Source: Sphingomonas zeae (GTDB lineage: Bacteria > Pseudomonadota > Alphaproteobacteria > Sphingomonadales > Sphingomonadaceae). From it: a DNA stretch of 64,000 bases. The stretch is from the NCBI RefSeq assembly GCF_014197135.1, contig NZ_JACIFA010000001.1, positions 576,365 through 640,364 of the forward strand, read 5' to 3'. Positions 45,220 to 55,285 of the stretch are shown here, piece after piece (the first letter of the stretch is position 1; every line of letters starts with the position of its first letter). The notes below the pieces were generated by a model. The model was not told where the DNA came from. It saw only the letters and a program-made list of their open reading frames with translations, and made no database searches. The position numbers and the translations under genes were made by a program.

Positions 45220-45272
45220 CCCCTTCCTCCCCCAGAGGGGGAGGGGGACCATGCGGAGCATGGTGGAGGGGT
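45220..45272. repeat. Two adjacent hairpins
   Basis: CCTCCCCCAGAGGGGGAGG is directly followed by ACCATGCGGAGCATGGT. Both are perfect palindromes with short loops, in the gap between the kinase start and the spt stop. It resembles a mobile-repeat remnant and could also weaken read-through from spt into the kinase. Confidence 0.6.
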
Positions 45273-45380
45273 GTCGGCATCTGCGGTCCATTCCCATCAG
45301 GCGGTGACCCGCCCCGTCAGGCCTGCAGCCTGTCACCTCCCCTTGCAGGGAGGGTCGAGGAATCCGGCCCAAAAACGGGG

Positions 45381-46643
45381 TCAGCTGATCGCGCCGACCG
45401 CCTGGCCCGCCGCGCGGAACATACCCAGCACCGTTTCGAGCTGCGCGGGGCTGTGCTCGGCACAGATCGAACAGCGCAGCAGGAAGATGCCCGCCGGAGT
45501 CGCGGGCGGGCGCGCCATGTTGACGTACAGGCCGCCGTCAAGCAGCGCCTGCCACATCATCACCGCCTGTTCCTGATCTTCTAGGATGACCGCGACGACC
45601 GCGCTGTCGGGGTTCTCGGTGCCCAGCTTGAAGCCCATCGCCTTCAGACCGCCGTGCAGCACGCGCGCGTTCGACCACAGCCGCTCGCGCTTGTCATGCG
45701 CGGTCATGAGCTTGCGGATCGAGGTCGCGGCGGTGGCGACGACCGAGGGCGGCAGCGAGGCGGTGAAGATGTACGGACGGCAGGCCAGGCGCACCGCTTC
45801 GAATTTCGGATGGTTGGACACGACGAAGCCGCCGACCGTACCGACCGATTTGGAGAAGGTGCCGACGACGAAATCGACCTGGCCTTCCAGCCCTTGCGCT
45901 TCGTACACGCCGCGCCCGTTGGGGCCGAAAAAGCCCATCGAATGCGCCTCGTCGACCAGCACCATAGCGCCATGCTTCTTGGCGACCGCGACCATCTCCT
46001 TCAGCGGGGCGATGTCGCCCATCATCGAATAGACGCCCTCCAGCACGACCAGCTTGGCCGGTTCCTTGGGCAGGCGGCCGAGCCGCTTGTCGAGATCCTC
46101 GACCGAATTGTGACGGAAGCGGACGATCTCGGCATTGCCCTGCTGGCAACCGTCATAGATGGACGCATGGCTGTCGGCGTCGAGAATGACATATTCGCCC
46201 TTGCCCGCGAGCGTCGAGATGATGCCGAGATTCGCCATATAGCCGGTCGAAAAGACGATCGCGCCGGTCGTGCCGTAGAATTCGCGCAGCGCCTGTTCGA
46301 CTTCCATATGGTCGTGGAAGGTGCCGTTGAGCATCCGGCTGCCATTGGTGCCCGAGCCGAATTTCTCCAGCGCTTCCTTGCCCGCCGCGATGACGTCCGG
46401 GTCGAAGGTCATGCCCATATAGTTGTAGGTGCCGAGCAGGATCGTGTCCTTGCCGCGGATCACCGCCTCGGTCGGCGATTTCACCTGTTCCATCACGATC
46501 GCGAAGGGATCGGTGACGCCGGAGTCGAGCAGCTTCTGCCGCTCGGCGATCAGGCCGTCGAACTTGGAGAGCAGGTCGCGCTCGGGCGCGATTTCGGGCG
46601 CTTCGGCGGGAAGGGCGTGGGGCTGGGCAGCGGCTTCGGTCAT
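45381..46643 (-). CDS. spt: Serine palmitoyltransferase
   Basis: Soluble PLP enzyme that condenses L-serine with an acyl thioester to 3-ketodihydrosphingosine, the first step of sphingolipid synthesis. 420 residues, exactly the length of the S. paucimobilis SPT, and with the same numbering of key residues: His159 (DADSHA, stacks on PLP), Asp231 and His234 (LVDEAHSMGFFG), Lys265 (TFSKSVGTVGG, PLP Schiff base), Arg378 (NMARPP) and Arg390 (LLRCS). As in other bacterial forms there is no N-terminal membrane anchor. The ACP gene is 22 bp upstream and the cerR-like gene before that, so the three act in one pathway. Confidence 0.97.
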   Translation of the reverse strand: MTEAAAQPHALPAEAPEIAPERDLLSKFDGLIAERQKLLDSGVTDPFAIVMEQVKSPTEAVIRGKDTILLGTYNYMGMTFDPDVIAAGKEALEKFGSGTNGSRMLNGTFHDHMEVEQALREFYGTTGAIVFSTGYMANLGIISTLAGKGEYVILDADSHASIYDGCQQGNAEIVRFRHNSVEDLDKRLGRLPKEPAKLVVLEGVYSMMGDIAPLKEMVAVAKKHGAMVLVDEAHSMGFFGPNGRGVYEAQGLEGQVDFVVGTFSKSVGTVGGFVVSNHPKFEAVRLACRPYIFTASLPPSVVATAATSIRKLMTAHDKRERLWSNARVLHGGLKAMGFKLGTENPDSAVVAVILEDQEQAVMMWQALLDGGLYVNMARPPATPAGIFLLRCSICAEHSPAQLETVLGMFRAAGQAVGAIS

Positions 46644-46665
46644 GTCGGTGTCCGTTTGAAGGCGA

Positions 46666-46911
46666 TCAGGCTTGCTTGAGCTTTTCGACCGCGTCGACCA
46701 GCTGGCCGACAGTCTCGATCTCGGCCTGCATGTTCATCGTGATGATGATCTCGAACTCGTCCTCGATCGCGGCGACGAAATCCATCACGGTCAGGCTGTC
46801 CCACTCCAGGTCGCCCTGGAAGGTCGTCGTCTCGGTCAGTTCCACGCCCTTCTTGTTGAAGGGGGCGATCTGGGCCGCGACGGTGTCGAAAATGGCTTGG
46901 CGGTCGCTCAT
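46666..46911 (-). CDS. Acyl carrier protein dedicated to sphingolipid synthesis
   Basis: 81 residues from ATG at 46911, with AAAGGA upstream; a longer frame to 46947 is rejected. The phosphopantetheine site is EWDSLTVMDF with Ser39, then acidic helix DEFEIIITMNMQAEIETVGQLVDAVEKLKQA. Lying between the cerR-like gene and spt on the same strand, it is the pathway-specific ACP that presents the acyl group to SPT, as in other bacterial spt loci. It is not the housekeeping FabF-linked acpP. Confidence 0.9.
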   Translation of the reverse strand: MSDRQAIFDTVAAQIAPFNKKGVELTETTTFQGDLEWDSLTVMDFVAAIEDEFEIIITMNMQAEIETVGQLVDAVEKLKQA

Positions 46912-46981
46912 GATGATCCTTTCAGTCGGATGCCCAGTGGCACCCAAATACGGCGGCTTTTCGACCGCGCGGGTGTCGCTG

Positions 46982-47878
46982 CTATAGCAAGCCGTTGGCG
47001 CGATACCACCGCGCCGTGTCGGCCAATCCCTGCGACAGGGGAATGGCGGGCTCCCACAGTGCCGGATCGGGCCGCAGCGCGGGATCGGCGGTCCAGTCGG
47101 GGTGGCAAAGATAGCCGACCCGGTCGGGGGTGAGCTTGGCCCGCGGCCCCCGCAATGTGCGGTCGATCCGAGCTCCGAGTTGCAGCAATCCCTTGGGGAG
47201 GTGCAGCGTCATCACCCGCCGCCCGACCGCCGCACCCATGGCGGCGGCGAGGTCGGCATGGGTCAGGACCTGCCCGTCATCGACCTCCAGCACGGCGCGC
47301 GGGCCGTCTGTCGCCACCAGCGTAGTCAGCAGTCGCGCGAAATCCTCGACCGCGATCAGCGACAGCGTACCGGGCGGCGGCATGAAGGCCAGGCCGAGCT
47401 TCGCGGTGCGGAACACGTCCAGCCATTCGGTATCATGCGGGCCATAGATGCCGCTCGGCCGGACGATGGTCCAGTCGAGGCCGCTCTGCGTCACCACATC
47501 CTCGGCCTGCCGCTTGGACCAGCCATAGACGGACAGGTCCGGCTCTCGCGCCGAGAGCGAGGAGACATGGACGAAGCGCCTTACGCCCGCCTCTCGCGCG
47601 GCTGCCACCATGGCGCGGGTTCCGTCGATATTGCCCGCCACGAATCCCTCGCGGTCGGGCGCGTTCACGACGCCAGCGATATGCAGCACCGCATCCGCGC
47701 CATCGACCAGCACGGCCAGGCTTTCCAGCTTGTCGAGCGCGCCCGCGATCCAGGTGATTCCGGCGCGCGACGGCTGGGCACGGCGGGTCAGCGCGCGCAG
47801 GGTCAAGCCCGATCCGGCGGCACGGTCCACCACCGCGCGGCCGACAAATCCGGTCGCTCCCGTGACGGCGACGATCAT
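46982..47878 (-). CDS. cerR: NAD(P)-dependent atypical SDR, 3-ketosphinganine reductase (CerR) candidate
   Basis: 298 residues, extended/atypical short-chain dehydrogenase related to NDUFA9. Nucleotide motif VTGATGFVGRAVVD at residues 5-18, VLHIAGVVNAPD, SSLSAREPDLSVYGWSKRQAE with the YxxxK active site, VRPSGIYGPHDTEW. No signal peptide or membrane helix is visible. In Caulobacter the reductase acting after SPT is an SDR encoded in the same spt-acp neighbourhood, which this gene order reproduces. Reduction of 3-ketodihydrosphingosine (or the keto-ceramide) is therefore the likely role. It overlaps the proB stop by ATGA. Confidence 0.72.
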   Translation of the reverse strand: MIVAVTGATGFVGRAVVDRAAGSGLTLRALTRRAQPSRAGITWIAGALDKLESLAVLVDGADAVLHIAGVVNAPDREGFVAGNIDGTRAMVAAAREAGVRRFVHVSSLSAREPDLSVYGWSKRQAEDVVTQSGLDWTIVRPSGIYGPHDTEWLDVFRTAKLGLAFMPPPGTLSLIAVEDFARLLTTLVATDGPRAVLEVDDGQVLTHADLAAAMGAAVGRRVMTLHLPKGLLQLGARIDRTLRGPRAKLTPDRVGYLCHPDWTADPALRPDPALWEPAIPLSQGLADTARWYRANGLL

Positions 47879-48975
47879 AGCAGGGCCAGGTGGTTGCGAT
47901 GGATCAGCGCGGCACGCGGCGCATGGCCTAGGATCGCGGCCTGCTCGTCCGATCGCGTACCGACCAGCGCGCGGGCCTCGGTCGAGTCATATTCGCTGAG
48001 GCCGCGCGCGATGGTGCCGTTCGGCCCCTCGACGGTGACAAGGTCGCCGCGCGCGAAATGGCCCCTCACGGCGGTGGCCCCTGCCGCCAGCAGGCTGTTG
48101 CCCTCCGCCAATGCCTTCGCCGCGCCGGCATCGACATCGATCGCGCCGCGCGCCGTCAGGCCACCCGCCAGCCAGGCCTTGCGGGCAGGGGCGCTTTTTT
48201 CGGCGACGAAGAGGGTATGGCGGGCGGGGGTGGATAGCGGATGATCAATTCGCCCCGATGCGATGGCGAGATGCGCGCCCGCACTCACCGCGATACGCGC
48301 GGCGGCGATCTTCGAGACCATGCCGCCCGATCCCATGCCCGAAGCCGAGCCGCCATCGGCCATGCCGCTGACCGCATCGATTCGCTCGACGCGCTCGATA
48401 TAGCGCGCTTGCGGGTTGGTATGCGGGTTGCTGTCGTAGAGCCCGTCGACGTCGGAGAGCAGCAACACGCCGTTCGCCCCCGCCGCCTGACCCACCCGCG
48501 CGGCGAGTCGGTCATTGTCGCCAAAGCGGATTTCTTCGGTCGCCACGCTGTCATTCTCGTTGATGACCGGCACCACGCCCAGCCCCAGCAGCCGGTTCAG
48601 CGTCGCAGCGGCGTTCAGGTAACGGCGGCGATCCTCCAGATCGTCGAGCGTCACCAGTATCTGCGCGGCGGTGAGGTTTTCGGCTTGCAGCAGCTCTGCC
48701 CAGGCCTGGCTCAATGCGATCTGGCCGGTCGCGGCGGCGGCCTGCGCGTCCTCCAGGCTGGCGCGCCCGCCCTTGGGCAGGCCGAGGCGGCGCGCGCCGA
48801 GCGCGATCGCGCCGGAGGAGACGATCGCGATCTGCTGCCCCTTGCCCGCCCGCGCGGCGATGTCGGCGACCAGCCCGGTCAGCCAGTCGCGCCGCACTTC
48901 GCCCTCGGGTGTGACGAGGAGCGCGGAGCCGACCTTGACGATCAGGCGCTGACAGGTTGTGGGGGGGAAGATCAT
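47875..48975 (-). CDS. proB: Glutamate 5-kinase
   Basis: First enzyme of proline synthesis, ATP-dependent phosphorylation of glutamate. 366 residues: amino acid kinase domain (IVKVGSALL, SSGAIALGARRLGL, GVVPVINENDSVATEEIRFGDNDRLAARV, LLLSDVDGLYDSNP) and a C-terminal PUA domain (about 280-360, KALAEGNSLLAAGATAVRGHFARGDLV). Standard architecture. It lies between obgE and cerR on the same strand, and its stop overlaps the cerR start. Housekeeping and sphingolipid genes thus share transcription and may share translation. Confidence 0.95.
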   Translation of the reverse strand: MIFPPTTCQRLIVKVGSALLVTPEGEVRRDWLTGLVADIAARAGKGQQIAIVSSGAIALGARRLGLPKGGRASLEDAQAAAATGQIALSQAWAELLQAENLTAAQILVTLDDLEDRRRYLNAAATLNRLLGLGVVPVINENDSVATEEIRFGDNDRLAARVGQAAGANGVLLLSDVDGLYDSNPHTNPQARYIERVERIDAVSGMADGGSASGMGSGGMVSKIAAARIAVSAGAHLAIASGRIDHPLSTPARHTLFVAEKSAPARKAWLAGGLTARGAIDVDAGAAKALAEGNSLLAAGATAVRGHFARGDLVTVEGPNGTIARGLSEYDSTEARALVGTRSDEQAAILGHAPRAALIHRNHLALL

Positions 48976-49027
48976 TGGTGGGCTTTTGAGGTTGATGGAG
49001 AGTGAAGGTCTCTGCGAGGCATCTTTC

Positions 49028-49144
49028 CCTCCCCCAGCCCCTCCCGCCTGCGGGAGGGGAGAGGCTTATGCGCAGAGGTTCGTCCTAGGCACGCCCCTCC
49101 CGCAGGCGGGAGGGGATGGGGGAGGGCAGGGTGTCTCACCGAGC
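49028..49144. repeat. Palindromic intergenic repeat, family 2, copy 3
   Basis: CCCTCCCCCAGCCCCTCCCG with CCTGCGGGAGGGGA opens the element. Its inverted partner CCCCTCCCGCAGGCGGGAGG with GATGGGGGAGGGCAGGGTGT closes it, followed by CTCACCGAG. It is situated between obgE and proB. The tail GGCAGGGTGTCTCACYGAG is shared with the copy at 35716-35823. Confidence 0.85.
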
Positions 49145-49159
49145 CCACCGCCGGACGCA

Positions 49160-50362
<1,203 letters not shown>

Positions 50363-50394
50363 TCACGATCCGGGGCACCCCCTATGGAAAAGCC

Positions 50395-50943
50395 TCACGC
50401 CGCCAACGGCATCGCGCGATTTCGCTCGTCTTCCAGGTCCAGCGCATAATGGATGCTGGGTGACAGCGTGTCCCGCCCGGCCGAGGCGCGGGCCATGCGC
50501 TGGCCGGTGGGGCGGAAGCCCAGCTTGGTAAGGACATGGCCCGAGGCCGGGTTGTCGGCGAAGTGCCAGGCGTTCAGCCGCGTGATGGGCAGGGCATGGC
50601 GCGCCATGGCGATGACCGCGCGGCCCGCCTCGGTCGCATAGCCGCGCCCCCAGGCCGAAGGCGTCAGCCAATAGCCCAGTTCGTGACCCGTATCACCGGC
50701 GATGATCGCGATCCCGCCGATCAGTTCGGGCGCGCCGCCCCGGTCGAGCGCGGTCATCAGGAAGCGCGGTTCGGTCGCGCCGCAGGGTTGAGCCAGCCAG
50801 CGTTCGGCATCGGCCTGGGCATAGGGATAGGGCACGCGCGCCGTCATACGGGCGATCGCCTCATGGCCGATGGCCTGGGTCAGGGCGGTGGCGTCTTCCG
50901 GCCAGGCCGGCCGCAACAACAATCTTGGGGTCCGCGCGAACAT
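50395..50943 (-). CDS. GNAT-family N-acetyltransferase (RimJ/RimL-like)
   Basis: 182 residues from ATG at 50943 (MFARTPRLLLRPAWPEDA). RimJ/RimL features: TPRLLLRP start, GYWLTPSAWGRGYATEAGRAVIAMA with the acetyl-CoA loop (GRGYATE), NPASGHVLTKLGFRPTGQ. Such enzymes acetylate protein N-termini or small amines. The position between rpmA and obgE is frequent in alphaproteobacteria and suggests a ribosomal-protein substrate, unproven. Confidence 0.85.
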   Translation of the reverse strand: MFARTPRLLLRPAWPEDATALTQAIGHEAIARMTARVPYPYAQADAERWLAQPCGATEPRFLMTALDRGGAPELIGGIAIIAGDTGHELGYWLTPSAWGRGYATEAGRAVIAMARHALPITRLNAWHFADNPASGHVLTKLGFRPTGQRMARASAGRDTLSPSIHYALDLEDERNRAMPLAA

Positions 50944-51030
50944 CACTCGACAACTCCTCGTCGCGTCGGGCGCTTGCCACAGACCCATGACGGGACGGCG
51001 ACAGAAGCCCGGAAGCGGTGGAGGGAGCAT

Positions 51031-51067
51031 GAAAAAAGGGAGCCGGGGTGACCCGTCTCCCTTTTTT
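51031..51067 (-). terminator. Strong Rho-independent terminator after rpmA
   Basis: AAAAAAGGGAG pairs with CTCCCTTTTTT around an inner CGGGG/CCCG stem; runs of A and T on either side make it active in both directions. It follows rpmA and precedes the GNAT gene, so obgE and later genes need their own promoter or read-through. Confidence 0.8.
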
Positions 51068-51125
51068 GCTGGTTCCTGCGCGGAACCCGGGTCACCCTGG
51101 TGGGCAACCCGGCGCGGTTGCCCGA

Positions 51126-51392
51126 TTATTCGGCCGCTGCGGCCAGTTCGACCGAGCAGAATTTACGGCCGAGCTTGCCTTCGTGGAACGCGACGCGGCC
51201 ATCGACGAGCGCGAACAGGGTATGGTCTTTGCCCATGCCCACGTTGCGACCCGGATAGAACTTGGTCCCGCGCTGACGCACGAGGATGTTGCCGGCGATG
51301 GCTTCCTGGCCACCGAACTTCTTCACGCCAAGGCGACGGCCGGCCGAATCACGACCGTTGCGCGACGAACCGCCTGCTTTCTTATGTGCCAT
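51126..51392 (-). CDS. rpmA: 50S ribosomal protein L27
   Basis: 88 residues, [28 protein letters not shown] start, whose N-terminal tail reaches the peptidyl transferase centre. [29 protein letters not shown] completes the family pattern. It is the second gene of the rplU-rpmA operon (43-bp spacing). Confidence 0.98.
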   Translation of the reverse strand: MAHKKAGGSSRNGRDSAGRRLGVKKFGGQEAIAGNILVRQRGTKFYPGRNVGMGKDHTLFALVDGRVAFHEGKLGRKFCSVELAAAAE

Positions 51393-51435
51393 TGCGAACT
51401 ACTCCTGGATTTCGTTGAGGTGGCGCGGCTGAAAT

Positions 51436-51735
51436 TCAGGCGCCGACCGACACGATCTTCAGGATCGTGTGCTGCTGACGATGGCCGTTGCGACGACGAT
51501 AGTTGTGGCGACGACGCTTCTTGAAGACGATGACCTTGTCGGCCTTCGCCTGAGCGATGATCTCGGCGGCGACCGTGATGCCGTCGACGGCCTTCAGCTC
51601 CGAGCCTTCGCCCGCCAGCAGAACGTCACCCAGCGTCACCGACGCGCCGGCTTCGCCCTCGATCTTCTCGACGACGATCTTATCTCCGGCGGCGACGCGA
51701 TACTGCTTGCCGCCCGTGCGCACGACTGCGAACAT
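51436..51735 (-). CDS. rplU: 50S ribosomal protein L21
   Basis: 99 residues from ATG at 51735 ([20 protein letters not shown]). The C-terminal [28 protein letters not shown] is the basic rRNA-binding part typical of L21. First gene of the ribosomal pair and of the long minus-strand run that ends with lptG. Confidence 0.98.
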   Translation of the reverse strand: MFAVVRTGGKQYRVAAGDKIVVEKIEGEAGASVTLGDVLLAGEGSELKAVDGITVAAEIIAQAKADKVIVFKKRRRHNYRRRNGHRQQHTILKIVSVGA

Positions 51736-52042
51736 GGCTGTTATCACTTCCCAAATACATGGCTCCCGCGCGGGAATGCCCGTCGGGAAAGAACGGCCAG
51801 CTAGGCAAAGGTGGCCGGATTGTCAACCAAGGATTCGATGTTTTCGCCGTCGGCCCCCGCCTGAACCGCTGGCGAGGCGGTGTCACGACACTGATCCCGT
51901 TCCGGCAATGTTGCACCGCAGCAACAATCGCATGACAAAATCATGAAACGATCGAAATGGGAATTGTGAGTGCGCATCAAGGACATATTGTGATGGGTGA
52001 GGGCGGCATGATGGCCGCCTGGTATCAAAAAGGGGGAATTTG
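51736..52042. promoter_or_regulatory. Divergent upstream region of rplU and a TonB receptor gene
   Basis: 306 bp without a gene. Next to rplU is the hairpin-prone CCCGCGCGGGAATGCCCG. Just before the TonB receptor ribosome site (GGGGGA) is a perfect 6-bp stem with 6-base loop (52002-52019, GGCGGC-ATGATG-GCCGCC). No known riboswitch or binding-site pattern is recognised. Confidence 0.45.
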
Positions 52043-54649
52043 ATGCGCGCATTTCACGCCACGCTATTGCTCGCCTCCGTGTCGGGGTTGTGCCTGGCCC
52101 TTCCGGTCGCTGCGCAGGTCGCCGTGCCTGCACCAGGCTCCGCCCAGGAAGCGGCAAGCGAGTCGCAGGACGTGATCGTCGTGACCGGCAGCCGGATTCC
52201 CGGGCGGACCATCGCCGACAGCCCGGTGCCGGTCGACGTCATCGGCGGCGAGCAGCTGACCCATGCGGGCTATACCGAAACCAGCCGCCTGCTGAACCAG
52301 CTCGTGCCATCGTTCAACTTCCCCCAGCCGTCGCTGACCGACGGTACCGACTCGCTTCGCCCTGCCACGCTGCGCGGGCTGGCGCCGGACCAGACGCTGG
52401 TGCTGGTTAACGGCAAGCGTCGGCATCAGGCGGCGCTGCTCAATCTCAACGGATCGGTGGGCCGCGGATCGGGCGCGGTCGATCTGAACGAGATCATCCC
52501 CATCGCCATCGACCGGATCGAAATCCTGCGCGACGGGGCCTCCTCGCTTTATGGGTCGGACGCGATCGCGGGCGTCATCAATATCCAGCTGTCCCGGCGG
52601 CAGGGCGTGCGCGGATCGGTCACCTATGGCCAATATCGCACCAGCATGGCCGGGGTGAAGGACGTGCTGGGCGTCCAGACCGATGCGGCGGGCATCCCGG
52701 TGATCGCAGTATCGGGGGGCACCAACCGGGCCAACGACATACTGGGCCTCAATGAATCGCAGGACGACCGGGTGCGCCATGACGGCGATACGCTGACCCT
52801 GGCTTCGTCGATCGGGCTGCCGATGGGGGGTGACGGCTATTTCGTCTTTTCCAGCCAGTTCCGCGATCGGGATCCGACCCAGCGATCGGGGGCCGATCCC
52901 CGCCGCCAATATCTTGCGGGCGACGCGCGCGAGCTGACCGCCAACCGCTTCAACCATGGCTATGGCGACGGCAAGACCCGCGACATGAACCTGTTCCTGA
53001 ATGCCGGGACGACGATCGCGGGGCAGTTCGACCTCTATACCTTCGGCTCCTACGGCATTCGCGATGGCCTGGGCGCGGGTTATTTCCGGCGGCCCAACGA
53101 CGCGCGCAACCGCGACTGGGCGGCATCGACTACCAGTTTTGTGCCCTATTATCCCAACGGTTTCCTGCCGTTCATCGGTGCCGAGATAGAGGATTTCTCG
53201 GGCGCGGTCGGGGTGAAGGGCGATATCGCCGATGGCTGGACCGCCGATCTGTCCGTCGTCTACGGCACCAACGAGCTGACCTATACGGTGCTCAACAGCT
53301 TCAATACCTCGCTCGGCGGTCAGGCGAGCCCGCGCAATTTCCGCGCCGGGGGGCTCAGCTTCGGCCAGACGGTGGTCAATCTCGACGTCAGCCACACGTT
53401 CGATGTCAGCTTCCTCAACAAGCTGGGACTCGCGCTGGGCGGCGAATATCGCAACGAGAATTTCCGCATCCGCGCGGGCGACCAGGCCAGTTATGTCAAT
53501 GGCCCATTCGTCGCCAATGGCGCGCCGGGCGGGGCGCAGGTCTTCCCCGGCTTCCAGCCCCAAAACCAGGTCGATGTCTCGCGTAACGGCTATGCAGGCT
53601 ATGTCGAACTCGATGCCGAGGTCACGGATGCGCTGTCGGTCCAGGCGGCGGGCCGGTACGAACATTATTCCGACTTCGGCGACACGGTGAACGGCAAGCT
53701 GGCCGGACGGTTGCAGCTCTTCTCCGGCGTGGCGGTACGCGGCAGCATCTCGACCGGCTTCCGCGCGCCGAGCCTGGCCCAGCAATATTTCAACACCACC
53801 TCGACCAACAATGTCGCAGGCACGCTGATCGACATCCTGACGGTCCCGGTGTCCAATCCGGTCGCGGTGGCGCTGGGCTCCAAGCCGCTCCAGCCCGAGA
53901 AGGCGACCAACTTCGGCGGCGGCCTCACCTTTGACCCGATCCCCGGATTCAGCGTGACGGCGGACTATTATCAGATCCGCATCCGCGACCGGATCGTACT
54001 GACCGAGAATCTGCAAGGCGCAGCCGTCAATGCGGTGCTGGCATCGCAGGGCATCACCGGGGTCAGCTCGGCGCGGTTCTTCGTCAACGGCGTTGATACC
54101 AAGACGCAAGGCGTGGATGTGGTCGCCACCTATCGCGTGCCCGATTTCGGGGCGGGGCAGCTGCGGCTGACCGCTGGGTTCAACTATAACGAGCAGACGA
54201 TCACCAGCCGCGCCTCGCTACCGTCGCTGCCCGGCCTGATCCTGTTCGGTCGCGCCGAAAGCTATCGCCTGACCAAGGGGCAGCCGCGCAGCAAGATCAA
54301 CCTGGGCGCGGACTATGATATCGGTCGGGTGTCGGCGACCGTCCGGACCAACCGCTATGGCTCGGTCTTCTCGCCGGGCACCGCGACTGATCTGGCGGTC
54401 GCACCCGGGGCGGGGGCGGCCGATTTTTACCTTGAGCCCAAGTGGATCACCGATGCCGAAATCCGGGTGAAGCCGATCCCCGCCCTCGAACTGGCGGTGG
54501 GCGCCGACAATATCTTCGACGTCTATCCGACCCGCGCTCCGGCGGGCGGGGCGTTCGGCAGCAACAATTACTTCCTGCCCTATTCGAATCTGTCACCTTT
54601 CGGCTTCAACGGTCGGTTCCTCTACGCCCGCGCGGCCGTGAGCTTCTGA
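52043..54649 (+). CDS. TonB-dependent receptor
   Basis: 868 residues from ATG at 52043, signal peptide ending about LPVAAQ (24). TonB-box-like DVIVVTGSRI, plug with NQLVPSFNFPQPSLTDGTDSLRPATLRGLAPDQTLVLVNGKRRHQ and YGSDAIAGVINIQLSRR, then a 22-strand barrel ending LYARAAVSF. The plug most resembles sphingomonad receptors usually annotated for siderophores, vitamins or oligosaccharides; no transport operon is adjacent. It is followed by a hairpin and the convergent hspQ. Confidence 0.93.
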   Translation: MRAFHATLLLASVSGLCLALPVAAQVAVPAPGSAQEAASESQDVIVVTGSRIPGRTIADSPVPVDVIGGEQLTHAGYTETSRLLNQLVPSFNFPQPSLTDGTDSLRPATLRGLAPDQTLVLVNGKRRHQAALLNLNGSVGRGSGAVDLNEIIPIAIDRIEILRDGASSLYGSDAIAGVINIQLSRRQGVRGSVTYGQYRTSMAGVKDVLGVQTDAAGIPVIAVSGGTNRANDILGLNESQDDRVRHDGDTLTLASSIGLPMGGDGYFVFSSQFRDRDPTQRSGADPRRQYLAGDARELTANRFNHGYGDGKTRDMNLFLNAGTTIAGQFDLYTFGSYGIRDGLGAGYFRRPNDARNRDWAASTTSFVPYYPNGFLPFIGAEIEDFSGAVGVKGDIADGWTADLSVVYGTNELTYTVLNSFNTSLGGQASPRNFRAGGLSFGQTVVNLDVSHTFDVSFLNKLGLALGGEYRNENFRIRAGDQASYVNGPFVANGAPGGAQVFPGFQPQNQVDVSRNGYAGYVELDAEVTDALSVQAAGRYEHYSDFGDTVNGKLAGRLQLFSGVAVRGSISTGFRAPSLAQQYFNTTSTNNVAGTLIDILTVPVSNPVAVALGSKPLQPEKATNFGGGLTFDPIPGFSVTADYYQIRIRDRIVLTENLQGAAVNAVLASQGITGVSSARFFVNGVDTKTQGVDVVATYRVPDFGAGQLRLTAGFNYNEQTITSRASLPSLPGLILFGRAESYRLTKGQPRSKINLGADYDIGRVSATVRTNRYGSVFSPGTATDLAVAPGAGAADFYLEPKWITDAEIRVKPIPALELAVGADNIFDVYPTRAPAGGAFGSNNYFLPYSNLSPFGFNGRFLYARAAVSF

Positions 54650-54655
54650 CCCGAC

Positions 54656-54677
54656 CGGCCGGGCAGGAGCCCGGCCG
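54656..54677. terminator. Hairpin between convergent genes
   Basis: Perfect 9-bp stem CGGCCGGGC / GCCCGGCCG with a four-base loop, no T-run. It lies between the stops of the TonB receptor and hspQ. Confidence 0.55.
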
Positions 54678-54684
54678 TCCAGGA

Positions 54685-55011
54685 TCAATGCCGATGTTCG
54701 CGCTTCAGGAGGTAGCGACCATCGGCATAGCCGTTGAACAGCCCCGCCATGGCGGGGTGCTCGATCGGTTCGTCGCTGTCGTCTGGCAGCAGATTCTGCT
54801 GGCTGACATAGGCGACGTAACTCGACTCCGCATTTTCGGCGAGCAGGTGGTAAAAGGGTTGGTCCTTGGCCGGACGGATTTGTTCGGGGATCGCGTCATA
54901 CCAATCGTCGCTATTGGCGAAGACGGGGTCGACATCGAAAATCACCCCGCGAATGTCGAACATGCGATGGCGCACGACATCCCCGATCGCGAACCGTGCG
55001 GTTGCGATCAT
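54685..55011 (-). CDS. hspQ: Heat shock protein HspQ / YccV-like
   Basis: 108 residues from ATG at 55011 (MIATARFAIGDVVRHRMFDIRGVIFDVDPVF), which has GGAGG five bases before it; a start at 55065 would add 18 residues. DDWYDAIPEQIRPAKDQPFYHLLAE...YVAYVSQQNLL is the complete HspQ/hemimethylated-DNA-binding-like domain. HspQ modulates Lon specificity and turnover of DnaA variants in E. coli. The much longer frame reaching 55338 only translates tRNA-Ser backwards and is not real. Confidence 0.93.
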   Translation of the reverse strand: MIATARFAIGDVVRHRMFDIRGVIFDVDPVFANSDDWYDAIPEQIRPAKDQPFYHLLAENAESSYVAYVSQQNLLPDDSDEPIEHPAMAGLFNGYADGRYLLKREHRH

Positions 55012-55195
55012 CGGGGCCTCCACGTCCAGGCGTGAGGGGAGGGGAAGCGTGTCGATCGGGTCCATGCCCTCCGATTTAATGTCTTTGTCGCGTCGCACAA
55101 GTTTAGGCGCTTGCAATGCGCAAAAAGCTGATCTAGGAGCGCGCCTCCAATCGATCAGCCCCATGCGGTTTCGCACCGCTTCGGATCGTCCTCGC

Positions 55196-55285
<90 letters not shown>

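Noticed and set aside
42117..45584. A 1155-codon open frame on the + strand
   Set aside because: It is antisense to lptF, the hybrid kinase and part of spt, whose families are unmistakable. High GC keeps the antisense frame open.
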